Positions 1 through 11,023 are shown, numbered from the stretch's first letter. The stretch is DNA of 64,000 nt from Cercis canadensis (GCA_003255065.1 QAOA01001274.1:115819-179818), one strand, 5' to 3'. Program-made: numbers and translations. The notes: generated by a model from the sequence alone, not told the origin.

Positions 1-1189
1 AAACTATAAGTCAAATTAAGAATGACTTGTATTTTTATAACATGCATGTATAACTTTATGCTAAATTAATTGGCGGAATGGGGCAATCAACATTAAACCC
101 TACAATCACTTGGTTGAAGAGGTCTTGATACTATACAGAAAACCACCCAATGCAATAGCTTAAGGTTTGTTTTGTTTTGGATAATTTGCAATAGGAGCTA
201 AAGATCATAGCTTTCATAATTTTTTATAGAATTTTTGTGACTGGTAGTTTATGTCTAAGAAGTAAGAACTACTAGTACTGTTTCCTCTCTGATTCATGGA
301 TATTGTAATATAAAAGTCACATGCATTCTCTTAATTTCTATAATAGCTTAAATCTCCTTCACTGCATGTTTTCAGGTTGAGAAAATTGTATTCAAACTGT
401 TTCAGTATTGCGAAGAGCTTTGGTGGTGCTATTTTGATGCTTTGTATACTGATTCTTGATGCTAGGTGAATTTTTTCCTGGGAGTTTGCTCTATCCATCT
501 TACTCCTGTGGCCTCATTCTTTGCAGCCATTTCTGGGTTGCTTCATATTTGATAGTTTCTGTACAGGAAATTTGCATACATGTATTGGATTATTGGCAGA
601 GATTGATTTCTTAATGTAAAAAATTGCAATTCAGTTGAAGTATTTTTGAATCTTGAACTCATTCATTCCAGCATGTATATTGAGAAATGAATTTAAATTC
701 GGTAAGGACCCGTTTATTTTATTTATTTATTTATTTTTTCTGTCGTATCCTGACTTCTCATCTGCAAATGTGTGAAATGGGTGTAAATATAGTAGTGAGA
801 GAATCATTATCCTTGGAAACATGACAACCCTTAGAAATGGAATTGGAGACGATAAAAAAACTGAAGAGCAAAGGAACTTGGAGTGCAAAACTGAACAAAA
901 AAAATATCAGTTTTGAGCGGAAGGTGCTTTTCAAGAAAGTGCTTATTGGACGAGCTGATGTGATTAAAATTATGTGGTTATTATTACTTTTTATATATAA
1001 TTATTCTGTTTATATTTAAACATTATTATTACATATTAAATAAAATTAATACATATTTTATACAAGTTAATTACATATATGAAAAAAATAATTACATAAA
1101 GTCGATGGGGTGTGGTAACCACCTATACAAAAGCACTTGCCTTCCGCACTAAATTGGAATTTATATTCCAGTTTCACACCAATAAGTTC
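1..1189. other. AT-rich intergenic DNA, nothing recognised
   Basis: No reading frame with family resemblance and no RNA gene was seen. A 60-codon frame at 837-1019 has low-complexity Lys/Ile-rich composition and no recognisable motif, so it is not called as a gene. Confidence 0.6.
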
Positions 1190-1682
1190 CCAATACTAAA
1201 TTGTGTGACTGTTGATGAATATGATAGAAAGCTCCCTCGTGCACTGATAAGAAGCTCATCCACAATCCCTTGCTCGGAGAGTTGTTCACCGAGTTGGTTC
1301 ACCACCATCAGTTGTTCACCAAGCAACCTTGGTCTTAGATTCTTTCATCTTCAGCATCTTGAATCTGTATGGTTCTTGGACTGTCTCTCGAGACTCTTCT
1401 TGCAGCTTATCCCATGCTTGCTTTGCTGTTTTTAGTTTCATGATTCTTGTGAAGATTTTATCTGATAAAAATGAATGGATAGCAATCATGGTATTGTATT
1501 CTTTGGCACGCATCTCATTATGCATCTTGATTTGGAGGTAGAGAAGTTGGCTGTCTTCCTATATCTACTATTTTCCACAAATCAAATGCTCTCAAGTATG
1601 CTTTCATTTTCACCGCCTAAATTACGTAATTTTCTCTTTTGAAAGCTGGTGGAGATGATGCAGAATGATTGTTTGAAGCCAT
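1190..1682 (-). pseudogene. Ty1/copia gag remnant
   Basis: Read on the minus strand from an ATG at 1682, the sequence gives a typical copia gag N-terminus (Ala/Ser/Asn-rich start, then a Pro-Ala-Phe-Lys-x-Glu-Asn-Tyr stretch). An in-frame stop stands where a Trp is expected. It continues through the UBN2-type gag core (Lys-Thr-Ala-Lys-Gln-Ala-Trp-Asp-x-Leu at about 1400-1420) and, after frameshifts, a Gly-Glu-Gln-Leu-Ser-x-Gln-x-Ile-Val-Asp-Glu segment at about 1235-1290. At least three frame changes and one stop make it non-functional. No pol follows downstream. The start is placed by the match to copia gag beginnings and by the primer-binding-site-like sequence about 110 bp upstream. Confidence 0.75.
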
Positions 1683-1790
1683 GGATATACTCTCAGTTTT
1701 TGGACGTATCTAGGATGGGAAGCCTTACGAGTTTTCTCTCTTTAATAACAATTGGTTTTGTCTCTAAACTCAACCATCAAAGATCATTTA

Positions 1791-2050
1791 GAGCTTTGGT
1801 ACCATATTAGAATTTCGAAGGAAGGCTTAGAGGAAGAAGAGCAGAATAAACTTAAAGCATAAAGCTAAATGCATAAACTAGTTCTTACTCTTCTTACATT
1901 CTCATTTAGTTCAGCTGCTATGCATACACAAAATACAATAGTAAAAGGCTATAGTAGCCCATAACTAATCAATACCAAACTCTAACAACTATTTCAGACT
2001 TAACCCTCAAAATAAGGGTCATCACAAACTAACAACTAAACCTTAAGACT
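1791..2050 (-). mobile_element. Decayed copia primer-binding site and 5' LTR remnant
   Basis: The minus strand at 1791-1804 reads TGGTACCAAAGCTC, close to the initiator-Met tRNA primer-binding site TGGTATCAGAGC used by most plant copia elements, and it lies just upstream of the gag remnant. The adjoining 1805-2050 region has the look of an LTR R/U5 segment, but no partner LTR is present in the window, so its outer boundary is a guess. Confidence 0.45.
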
Positions 2051-2704
2051 TACTGCAGATTTCTTGTATAATTACAACATCAGAACCTTACCCCTAAACC
2101 AGAAAACTATATCAGAATCTTTTTAGCATAACAAAATAAAAATAACTTCCTAGCTTAACATAGGTAAAAAAATCTTATAGTTTTAACACAAGCTCTATTT
2201 AAATTTCTCTTATAAGTACTGCCTCACCTTATCAGAGATTCTCTCAATTATACTTCGGAACGGGTCCATCATAATCGGAAATGAATAAAAAATATCTGTA
2301 GTACTCAGTTATGCTCTGTGTAAGAATAAACAGATAACTCATAAAGTTAAATACATTTAAAAAATTAAAGCCCAAAATTCTGAATTTGTTGGTACTCAAA
2401 GCGTACAAACAATGAATATCAAGGAAACCACCATTAAGTTTCAAAACCTAACTGCCATTTATTGCCCAAGTAATGCAGTAAATCCGACTTCTACTGAGCT
2501 TACACTTAAAAAAAATTTAGCTGCTGAAGCGAAGTCAAAACAAAAAATTTGCATTTGAATATCCCTGCAGCATTCGAATGTCCACAAAATATCCTTCTCA
2601 TGAGGCATGGGATGGTTAACTTGGTGCGAATATTGAGCAATACTGATGTTGGGACAAACTATATTGATCAAATCGAACCATTTTGACTAACTAGTAGAGA
2701 ACCA
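2051..2704. other. Intergenic, nothing recognised
   Basis: AT-rich sequence. Frames of 66 and 70 codons at 2244-2444 and 2459-2671 on the minus strand show no domain or biased composition that would support a gene. Confidence 0.5.
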
Positions 2705-2797
2705 GAAGCAAGCCTTCAAGCTCCCCCAAATCTTCCAACGTTCTAGCACATTATTCTTGAACATTGGAAGCATTTGAGGGAGCTTGGAGAGTTCTTC
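2705..2797 (-). ncRNA. MIR477-like: miR477-like precursor hairpin 1
   Basis: The minus strand folds into a long stem: the 5' arm lies at 2759-2793 and the 3' arm at 2711-2743, with a loop of about 15 nt. Aligning the 5' arm with the reverse complement of the 3' arm leaves only one bulge and a few mismatches or G:U pairs over about 33 bp. The likely mature 5p species is AGCTCCCTCAAATGCTTCCAA at 2764-2784, which fits the miR477 family pattern (CUCCCUCAAAGGCUUCCAA, recalled) with one change in the centre. In other plants miR477 is reported to act on GRAS, PAL or CBP60 transcripts; the target here is unknown. No canonical TATA box is visible close upstream, only a weak TCTATAGG on the minus strand near 2882. 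Confidence 0.7.
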
Positions 2798-3032
2798 AAA
2801 CTTTGTGACTTCCATTTGTCTCTCCTTTATTTCTTGTTTCGGTCATCCATGATTTTTATCTCGGAAAGTAGAAGCATTCCTATAGATTACTCTTTTCCTC
2901 ACAATGCACATGCATTTGTGTAAAAATATTTTGGAAGCATAGATCTTGCTTCCTTTATTTTATTTAGCAAAAGGAATTCTGTAAGAAAATGACTATATAT
3001 ATATTGATAAAATTGAACTAGCTAATAACCAG

Positions 3033-3131
3033 AAGTAAGCCTTCAAGTTCCCCGGAAAACTTCCAACATTCTAGCTTATACTTAATATGTAGATCATACT
3101 GGAAGCCTTCGAGGAAACTTGGAGAGTTCTT
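3033..3131 (-). ncRNA. MIR477-like: miR477-like precursor hairpin 2
   Basis: Same architecture and strand as hairpin 1, about 320 bp away. The minus-strand 5' arm at 3093-3125 pairs with a 3' arm at 3038-3072, with a loop of about 20 nt. The candidate mature 5p is AGTTTCCTCGAAGGCTTCCAG at 3099-3119. The flanking AACCAGAAG(C/T)AAGCCTTCAAG sequence is shared with hairpin 1, so the two are a local duplication. A TATA box lies about 65 bp upstream. Confidence 0.7.
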
Positions 3132-3193
3132 CAGTCAGACAATATTTCTATCTCACTTTGCCTTATGTGAAATTATTCAAGCTCTATAATTAG

Positions 3194-3204
3194 GTTTATA
3201 TAGG
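3194..3204 (-). promoter_or_regulatory. TATA box for hairpin 2
   Basis: The minus strand reads CCTATATAAAC about 65 bp upstream of the hairpin 2 stem. Equivalent TATA elements sit in the same position at hairpins 3 to 6, which supports a separate promoter for each hairpin. Confidence 0.55.
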
Positions 3205-4140
3205 CATGATTGGTGCATGTCTCAGAAACAGATCGAATCTTGGGTCCATATTCCGTACTAAAACTTATTTTCTTTATGTCCTTAGATTCGGTTTTCCATC
3301 CTCTGAGTTATGCTTTTGTTTTCCTTCTTTTTATCATGATAAGTTGAAGCTTATTCCACAAAATTTAGGATAGTATATGAAAGCAATATGGAAACAGAAT
3401 AAATGAAACTACGGGCATGAAAGTTTGCAGATATAGCATAAGACCAAATTGCGTAGTGAATGGAACTGAAGCGGCCAACTTTCTCACTCCATTCATAACA
3501 ATAGTTTTAATCTTGGATTTGAGACTGAAATGGCATAAAATTTGTAGTTATACCCTTCTACTAATTTACTCTGATCTTTTATTATGATTGAGGATAATAT
3601 GGTGATTGTGAACATACAAATTTTCATCCCTACTTTCCCTTCTACTAAACGAGAGCAACAAATTAATATGTAAACCAAAAGAAAGGAACACATTATCAAT
3701 TTTAGGGTTTTATTTTTCATACATTAGGATGGAATTAAAAAATACACAAGTGTTATTTTTCTTATATATTCTTTGCAAGTTTTTAATTTTGATTCATCGA
3801 CAGTGTAAAGACTTTTATTGTGTGCTGCTGTATATTAAAAAAGTGTTAATTTTAGTAATGTCATTTGTTTGGTTTAGTGATAGGGTATTATCAAATTTAA
3901 ACTATATCTTTTAAATAAGAATTACATTATCAATATTGACAAAACGGGTATTACTGATGTTGCCACTATTATTTCATTTGAAGAGCTTGAATCTGGAATC
4001 AGATGATAATCGAATCAAATTTAAATTTGTCGTTCTTGATCAATGTCAAACTCTAGATTTGATACATCGCATCATTTTGTATAAAGATCAAGATTTGAAG
4101 TTTAGAAGAAAAAATTCAATAATTAAGATCAAATGACACG
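3205..4140. other. Intergenic; contains diverged paralogue of the miRNA upstream region
   Basis: No gene recognised. The stretch around 3280-3360 (AGATTCGGTTTTCCATCCTC and what follows) resembles 40095-40190 and 42805-42910, which are the upstream regions of hairpins 5 and 6. It is therefore part of the same duplicated block. Frames at 3493-3720, 3729-3914 and 3936-4136 are AT-driven and unsupported. Confidence 0.5.
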
Positions 4141-4402
4141 TTCCTAGATTATGCTGAGAACTCAAAAAAGAAACGATCTTCCTAGAATATATGCTAGTTG
4201 TTAATCATGGGTGACTTATTCTGCATGACAAGAGTCAAGATGCAAAAGCCTAAGACCCCAAAGCCACTTGTTATGCTGTTTTTGATAAGAGTACCTTTAA
4301 TGGATGCTATCACTCTACCATTAGAATGTCTAATGCATGTATATATTGCTGATAGCCCCATTTCGTCAATCTATGGCTTCAAGTGCTGACATAAATTATT
4401 AT
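4141..4402 (-). repeat. Conserved duplicated block, copy A (paralogue at 32235-32440)
   Basis: This block matches 32235-32440 in several runs (for example GATAAGAG.ACCTTTAATGG and ACTTATTCTGCA). It lies about 1 kb from hairpin 2, as the other copy lies about 1 kb from hairpin 3. On the minus strand both copies keep the same open frame for about 35 codons, starting near Ala-Ser-Ile-Lys-Gly and ending near Gln-Asn-Lys, with conservative differences. It could be a relic coding exon or a conserved non-coding block. I do not recognise a family. Confidence 0.5.
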
Positions 4403-7069
4403 AATTGTACCTTATTTAATGGTAAAGGCACAGTATTGTTATTTGCATGGGCCATTTCTATGGTGCAAATATTAATGTTCTACTTTAAAAACATAAGATT
4501 ATACCGTTAGATTGTAGATTTCTTTTAGGGAAAAATGAGGAAACATAGGTGGTATCTATAGAACATTGGACATAGTTGATAGAGTGTGTTATTTACCTAA
4601 GTATTCAACTAACTAAATGAGTCATGGCCAATAAAACCAAAAAAACTGACTAAAGGAGTATAGTTCATGGACTTGATAGAGAAAAAGCTACTAGTACAAC
4701 TAATATTTCACCAAGTACCATAAAGAGGACTTGATCCAAAGTTTTAAGTGGGGAGAATGAACACTTGCACACCTTTTTTTTTTGTGTGGTTATATGGCAA
4801 TATGAATATTCAAATCTTTACCTTCAACAAACTATTCCAACCTCTCACTACTAGATCATACATGTTTAGCGCTCTTACAACTTGACAACAACAATTTGTG
4901 GATTGTTGTAGATTTCAATACTGGCCATTAGATGGAAAGATAATGACTGTTCATCATCAATGGGGCAACCAACCATGAGGTTGACTTTATTTCCAAGTTC
5001 TAAATGCGTCCTCTGACTTTATTTTGTCGGCAGAGGTTGACTTTAACTTCTCTAGAGCAGTAATGCATAATGGTTTCGATGCGTCGCTTTCCAATTAAAA
5101 CGATTTCAATAAAGATCTTTGCAATATGATTAGGAATCTGTTAGTGCAAGAAGATATGGCTGTATGAAGATTCAAAGCTATTTTGTGCCTGATGGCTGAT
5201 TCGAATATTTAATCAAGCATTGAAGATAAATAATGATAGAGAGGTTCGTAACTTCTATTGCAAGTTTCTTACTTGATAAAATGAGCTTGCAGAGTTTTGT
5301 GCACATCATATTAACATAGTTGGGATTCGAATCATTTTAAATAGAAACGTGCAAGATAACTGCGAAAAAGAAAGGGATAAGAATGAACTCACTTTGTTTG
5401 TATGCCATGTCCAATTTGGTTTAGGATTCTTGGATTCACTTAGGTGTTGATTTTGCAGAAAGCTATTCTTCAATTAGTGCTTTCTAGTTGTCAAACATGA
5501 TTCGTCCACCAAAAAAAAAGAAGTTGTCGCATGCTAAATTGGATTTTATCTCAAAGTGTACCATCATGGTAGGTTTGAGGAAAATTTCTGTGGTAGGCTG
5601 TATCATATGATGGATGAATATAATAAAGATGATCTATCATATAGACCAACAAATTAAAACATATCTTTATATTCAAGTTAATATAAGAACGGGGTTCAGG
5701 TTCTTGTGAAAAGTTTGAGGTCTTATGTTTGAATCTTGAGACCCCATATTTTCAATTAAAAAATCTAACTCTGTCAATCACGATGTCCAATAAATGAGAT
5801 GATTAAGTATGATAATAAAGTGAGATATACTTGCATACTGGCAGTGGCAAGCTTTGAAAATGGTTATGATAAAGCAGTAAATAACAAGAGATATAAAACG
5901 TTTGATAAAGCAGTAAGAAAATTAAAGAGTAGCACTTCACTGTTATTGTAAACCTAGGAAAATAGTTAGATACATCTAAGCTATATATCTACTCTAAGTC
6001 TAGTCCTCAATCCCCACATGTCATAAGAATGCAGATTACGAACTGAAGAATGTATATTCTAATATGGTCCTAACCTTAGCAAGAAGGTTGTGACATATAT
6101 ATATATATATCCAGTTGAATTTTTCTTCATAACGTGAATCCCAGCAGAATTTGTTATTATTTATTTTAATAAATTTATTATTTATATTTTAATATAACTT
6201 AATAATATAAATTATTTATTATTTACAATAAATAGTATATATCTTAACAATATAATAATATTTAGTAGCTTTATCCTATCCCTGTTCAAACTTATCTAAT
6301 CATTTTTCTTAGGATTAGTTATTCTGTTGGCGACCAGATAAAAAGAGTCAATAGGATAACTTTATCTTATCTTATTGATCCATCAAACTTTAAATAATGA
6401 CAGGATAACATAACTTATCTTATCGATCCATCTAACATTACATAATAGAGAATAAACATCACTATATAATTTCCAACTCATGAAGGTTCTTTGAATGATC
6501 AAATGAGGCTTTTAATTAATAGTTTACCCATTGTTTTTTACGTAACTAATGTCTCAATGATATGAAAGTGTTCGGCTGTTCGCTTCTAATCGGTATATGG
6601 ATGACGAAAAAATAAGTTTTTGGGATAAAGATCTTAACTTTTATTAATCCATGTATTGAAAGAAAAAAAAAAAAGGAAAAATAATTTTGAATCACAAGAT
6701 ATTTTCCATGATTCTAAAATAACTTTACCAATCATAACTTCCGAACCATAAGTGTATCAAATTGTGGCTATCCAAATCTTGCTTTCTGAATAAATGCATA
6801 TGCAACGCACCCTTTGAAAGCATAGCCCGATGAAAAATCTAGAGAAAGAAAATCATCTAAATTTTAATTTTGGTATTAATTTTTTTTTGACACTTTATGC
6901 TTTCAACGTAAGCATCTCCCCTGGTTATCACCAAAAGGCACGACTATTAGAATGACTTTGATAAGCATACAAGTTGGTGTCATGGAGAAGTGATGTGCGT
7001 AATTTAATCTAAATTTTGTATGTGTCCTTTGGACACAGATTATGGGTGCATCATAAACTGTGTTATAGC
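4403..7069. other. Intergenic, no gene recognised
   Basis: AT-rich DNA with short low-complexity tracts ((AT)n near 6096-6110, T-rich near 6888). No RNA gene or protein family resemblance was seen. The sequence near 5700-5775 (text like TTTGAATCTTGAGACCCCAT) weakly resembles 26956-27040, suggesting old dispersed repeats. Confidence 0.5.
6354..6450. repeat. Two-unit tandem repeat, period about 49 bp
   Basis: The units start with GGATAAC at 6354 and 6403 and share CTTATCTTAT(T/C)GATCCATC. This may be part of a small DNA transposon, but no terminal repeats or target duplication could be fixed. Confidence 0.45.
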
Positions 7070-7075
7070 GAGTAG

Positions 7076-7084
7076 TATAAATTA
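7076..7084 (+). promoter_or_regulatory. TATA box of the cysteine-rich gene at 7148
   Basis: TATAAATTA inside GAGTAGTATAAATTAGG, 64-72 bp before the ATG. The same 17-base string lies upstream of the paralogue at 29222 on the other strand, in the same position relative to its start. Confidence 0.65.
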
Positions 7085-7147
7085 GGGAGGCTATTATCAG
7101 CAACGATATAAAAGAAAGAGAGAAAATAAGTCATAAAAAAGAAAACT

Positions 7148-7414
7148 ATGAGAGGAGAAGGCATTATGATGGGGGTGATGTTTGCAGTAGTAATTCAGGC
7201 ACCATGTGATCTCTCTGTCTTTGCCTTTGACTTGTCATCTCCCTTCTCATCTGGTTCTGATGGTGGTCACCTTCATCTTCCTCGTGCATCTCGTATAACG
7301 CATAAAGATGATAGTTTAAAGAGTGCACCGTCTTCTGATGAAAGAAAAGTAAACGAGTGCAAAGAGAAATGTGAAAGGGAATCTCAGAAAAAGAGAGGCT
7401 TTTCTTCCTGCTGA
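7148..7414 (+). CDS. Small secreted cysteine-containing protein, probably truncated paralogue
   Basis: This 88-residue product is a paralogue of the 116-residue protein at 28872-29222. The two share a hydrophobic N-terminus (residues 7-18) followed by Val-Ile-Gln-Ala-Pro, then Ser-Pro-Phe-Ser-Ser, a His/Pro-rich segment, and Glu-Cys-Lys-Glu-x-Cys near the C-terminus. The N-terminus suggests a signal peptide and a secreted product. The paralogue has Cys-x3-Cys-x3-Cys; here the third position is Ser (residue 79), and the sequence ends soon after at a stop. The distal Cys-x3-Cys pair of the paralogue is therefore missing. The ATG is the first in frame and follows a TATA box by about 70 bp. It may be a decayed copy. 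No function is assigned; a defensin- or thionin-like or signalling-peptide role is only a possibility. Confidence 0.5.
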   Translation: MRGEGIMMGVMFAVVIQAPCDLSVFAFDLSSPFSSGSDGGHLHLPRASRITHKDDSLKSAPSSDERKVNECKEKCERESQKKRGFSSC

Positions 7415-7849
7415 GTTATGTATAAAAGGGTTTTAGATAAATGGTATATATGCATGGTGCTTCTGTCCTGTTTACACTTTCCCAATTGCCCTACTCTCGG
7501 CCTTTTTAGTTTCTTATTAAAAATAGTTAATAACCATAAAGTGTCAAAAAGAAATTTAATACCAAAACTATTTTTTTTTTCTAATTGAAAGCTAATTAGA
7601 AAGAGAAGAGAAGAGAAGATCAAATGTCTTGTGGTCGAGTAATATTGAGATTATTCTAAGAATTTATGGGTTATGAGTTGCAATAGTACTGATGCATTTA
7701 TTTAAGAGCAATTATAACCCATCCCAAAGGAATATTACAATTCAGTTCACAAACCTTAGTACCTAAAAGAAAACAATAATAATTGATCACATAGAGACTA
7801 GGGGTGCCGTTGCCATTATCAAAGCTTTGACACCATCTGCTATATTGCC
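7415..7849. other. Region between two convergent cysteine-rich genes
   Basis: Nothing coding recognised. It contains a GAAGA-rich tract at about 7600-7618 and otherwise AT-rich sequence that would serve as 3' flank to both neighbouring genes. Confidence 0.5.
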
Positions 7850-7955
7850 TTAATGCTTTTTCCCTTTGCATTCATGATTGCACTGCAGATCGCAGCACTC
7901 AGGGCTCCCATACGGCATTAAGAGGCATGCCTTAAGGCACTTGTTATAACAGTCA
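7850..7955 (-). CDS. Terminal exon of a thionin-like cysteine-rich peptide gene (partial)
   Basis: On the minus strand a 35-codon stretch ends at a TAA at 7850-7852. It has seven cysteines in the order Cys-x3-Cys-x3-Cys-x9-Cys-Cys-x3-Cys-x3-Cys and a basic Lys-rich tail. Just upstream an in-frame stop precedes a good 3' splice site (intron ending ACTTAG at 7956-7961, with a CTGAT branch-like motif), so this is best read as the last exon of a spliced gene. The 5' exon with the signal peptide should lie in or beyond the gap at 7978-8060; none was recognised after it. The spacing resembles plant thionin-like small secreted peptides, which act outside the cell or in vacuoles in defence. That assignment is by pattern only. 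Confidence 0.5.
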
Positions 7956-7977
7956 CTAAGTCATCAGTCAAATGGGA

Positions 7978-8060
7978 NNNNNNNNNNNNNNNNNNNNNNN
8001 NNNNNNNNNNNNNNNNNNNNNNNNNNNNNNNNNNNNNNNNNNNNNNNNNNNNNNNNNNNN
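7978..8060. other. Assembly gap (83 N)
   Basis: Run of N. It truncates the upstream side of the cysteine-rich gene exon at 7850-7955. Confidence 0.99.
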
Positions 8061-8591
8061 ATCCTAATTTCCTTCCCGAACCTTTTTCTTTCAAGTAGAG
8101 CTTGAATTTATAAATGGTAGTGTATTCAAGCTGTCAGCTGAATTTCTCAGAATACATAGCCCAGAAATTGATGAAAAAATCAGGTCCATTTGCAGGTGAA
8201 AAGGTAGTTGTTGGAATTCGGAATGCTGCTTAACTTGTCCGTCTAAAAAACACTCGTGGATTGTTCATTGGTACTAAACATTTACATTGAATAATTACTA
8301 AGTCCTACTTTTACATACTACTTCATAACTGAATTATTAAGATCCCTTGTTATAAAGCACTCCTTTTCTGAAATCTTGATTTGAATTCAATTGATTCTTC
8401 GTAAATAAATATTTTTTATTTATTTTAATGGTAAGGGTGTCTTTGGATCAGCTTTTGCACATCAAGACTAAGTCTTTTTTTAGGCGATCTTAATGGTGTA
8501 TATTCCATATCGGATTGGTGCATTTTGAGGAATTTAATTCCTTGTAAATAAATATGATATCAAGGTTTATATATATATATATATATATATA
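8061..8591. other. Intergenic, ends in an (AT)n tract that hosts a Sirevirus
   Basis: No gene recognised. The (TA)n run at about 8568-8591 is the insertion target of the element that follows. Confidence 0.5.
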
Positions 8592-9690
8592 TGAGAGTTG
8601 CAGAGCATATTCCTAAAGGGGGGTGAATAAGAATTATTAAAAAATTACTTATAAAACAAATTCAAATAGCAGATTTGTTTAAGAACTAGTTCTTTTAAAC
8701 TAATTTTTACAAACTAGTTCTTTGACAAATACTATATTTGAATAAAATGAGATAACTTAATAAACCATTTAGAATAAAACAGAAGTCAATCCAAAAGATC
8801 AGAGATGGAGAAAAAGAAAATTTGCAAGAGTCTTTATAGTGGTTCGGCTTAACATGTCACATCCACTTCTCCCATATCATAGGGTTTCCACTATTCTTCA
8901 AGTTTATTTTTCCAAGCTTCTTCAAGCTTCACAATCATGGTTTTTTTTTTTCAAGCTAACCATAAACTCTCTCTCTCTCTCTCTAACTCACTAGAGATCA
9001 CTCTCATGGATTTCTCCCATAGAAATCCAGATACAAAAGCCAAGTGTTTTTGTTCAGCCCCAAAGAAGAAACTCTTTTACAGAGTAGAAATGATAATATG
9101 AAGTTCTTGAAGCATGGAAAGATAACTGAGAGGAAGAAGAAGAGTAAAACTCTTAACAATGGCTTCCTTCTCTCTCTAAAATATTTTATTCTTACTTCTC
9201 TTCATGCATACCAAAGCCTTGGAAGTTCCCCTTTTTTTTTTTTTTTTCCCTTTCTTGTGCATGTGAAAGACAAAGAGGGAGCCACCAACCGGCTGATACC
9301 ATGTCAATAAATCAAAAAGGCTTTTGTTATTTTGTCCCAAAAAGTATTACTTTGTGTAAGAGAAGTAGATAAACTTTTCCTTGAAACAAGGACCTTACAT
9401 TAGTCACTTCAAGAAAGCACTTTTCAATCTCAATTAACATAACTTTTAGTTAGATTGTAAAAGGCTAAATTTGGCTGGAGTCCTTGACAAACTTATCCAT
9501 ATCAGCAATATTCAAAACTCTCATTATAGAGTGCTCATAGATGCAAGAATTAGTTCATAAGAACAAGTTCTTCAAGGCTTCTTTTTCAAATCAGTTCTAA
9601 ATAAGAACTTAGAAAAAAACAAACACAGATTAGAAATAACAAGACATTTTGTTATCATCAAAATAGGACAAGAGACTTGTGGGGCTAACA
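8592..9690 (-). repeat. 3' LTR of Sirevirus copy 1
   Basis: About 1.1 kb, matching 20813-21896 along its length with scattered substitutions and indels. It starts TGAGAGTTGCAGAG and ends GGGGCTAACA on the plus strand. It contains the palindrome AAGAACTAGTTCTT at 8681-8694 and a CT-rich tract near 8960-8984. Confidence 0.92.
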
Positions 9691-9706
9691 ATCTCCCCCT
9701 TTTTTA
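9691..9706 (-). promoter_or_regulatory. Polypurine tract of Sirevirus copy 1
   Basis: The minus strand reads AAAAAAGGGGGAGAT directly next to the 3' LTR, the site that primes plus-strand DNA synthesis. The same tract borders the 3' LTR of the copy at 50447-60522. Confidence 0.85.
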
Positions 9707-10140
9707 TGATGACAAAAATGTATTCAAGAAAATGTCCCCCTGAAAATATGCCAACTAGAACTAAAAAACTAGTTCTCTAGAACTAGATAACAGGAGGGAG
9801 TTTTCGCAAAATATCTGTTCAATTTTCAAGAAATTATACCTAAGCAATTCAAACAAACTAGTTCACATAATTTCTCCCCCTTTGGCGTTATCAAAAAAAT
9901 AAGGTTAAAGACAGATCAGAGCAGCAAAGAGATCATTAGAATAACAACCAAAATAGATCAGATATCAGAGCAAAACAGTTATCAACCAAAATACCATGTT
10001 CACCTAAATGACAAGCAATTAAGCAATGCCTAAATGTATAATGCACATGTTTGAGAAATGAGAATAGGCTGAAAATTGTTCCCCTATACTACATTTACAA
10101 CTGAGTTTGAAACAGAAGATATCAAAAAAGTTTATGTAAG
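9707..10140. other. Sirevirus 3' non-coding region
   Basis: Lies between the env-like stop codon and the polypurine tract. It carries a dense set of palindromic AACTAGTTCT-type motifs (9745-9790) and a second C-rich purine-tract-like segment at 9872-9882 (TCTCCCCCTTT). No ORF is supported. Confidence 0.6.
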
Positions 10141-10597
10141 CTAATCAGAAGAGGATGATTGGGATGCAATGAGAACAACCAATTGAGCTTTGATGAATGC
10201 CATATCCTTTTCCATAGTTGCCAATCGAGCATTAGAGTTAAAAACTAGATTCTGAAAGAAGTTTAGGCGCTTGCCAATTTGATTTGCTAGCTTCTTTAGA
10301 TTAACTAAAGCCACCCACTCTACATGATCAACTTCTTCAAATGGTTGAGCTGGAGGAACTTGTTTCTGGGCCTTCTTGGAGGGTTTAGAACTAGTTGAAG
10401 GTTCTACAACATCCCTTTTTGTCTTGATAGAAGGAGAATTGGTTGATGCTTCAAGTTTCTTTCCCTTTGTAGAGGATGGACTCAGGGAAGGATTACTTGA
10501 GGAAATGGTAGCAGGACAAGGTCTTGTTAGGATCAGTTTGGCAGGAAAAGGTTCAGAATCGAACTTGGATTGATCAACCTTAAAATACTTGCATAGT
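10141..10597 (-). pseudogene. Sirevirus env-like ORF, C-terminal part (copy 1)
   Basis: The minus strand aligns with 52089-52555 in the second copy. The last 60 or so codons form a Leu/Lys/Glu-rich stretch that looks like a coiled coil, ending in a Ser-rich tail and a TAG at 10141-10143. The frame runs through the point where the second copy has an internal TAG. The N-terminal part is at 13925-15242, separated by the insertion at 10598-13924. In related Sireviruses this third ORF is called envelope-like from its position; its function is not established. Confidence 0.75.
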
Positions 10598-11022
10598 TGT
10601 AGACACCGTATTTTGTCTGAGTGTTTTGATGGTTAAAAATATATTTAAGGAAAATTGGAGATAAATTCAAATTTTTTAATTAGTGTCTTTTTTTTTATTG
10701 TTTTTAGGCTTCTAGAATAAAAAAAAAAAAACCTAAGCCTAATCCATTGTTACACTAAGCCCATTTTTATTTAAGCCCACTTAGTCCATTTTTGTTATTT
10801 TTCTTAATTATGTAAATAATTGATGAAACATATAAATATATTTTATAAATTTACTTTTGGCATCATTGGATCTAAAAGAACCAATAGGAGAGCAAGGAAT
10901 AGATTTCCTTTTCTCCCCATTGGTCCAACCTTGGATTTTTCTTTCTTTTAATTGAATAACTAAGTATTTAAGTAAAGAAAAAGCAAGTAAAAAAAGAAAA
11001 GATGAGAGGGGGGGGGGGGGGG

Positions 11023-11023
11023 N
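11023..11023. other. Single-N join with duplicated flanks
   Basis: GCAAGTAAAAAAAGAAAAGA occurs on both sides of the N (10983-11002 and 11025-11044), next to a G homopolymer. This looks like an unmerged contig overlap. Confidence 0.8.

Noticed and set aside
8061..8200. Possible first exon of the thionin-like gene on the minus strand
   Set aside because: An ATG-led frame of 32 codons exists, but it has no convincing signal peptide and ends at a stop with no donor site in phase; not called.
9044..9310. Frames of 75-111 codons repeated at 21236 and 24601
   Set aside because: All three lie in Sirevirus LTR copies; they end at different points and have no gag or pol similarity.
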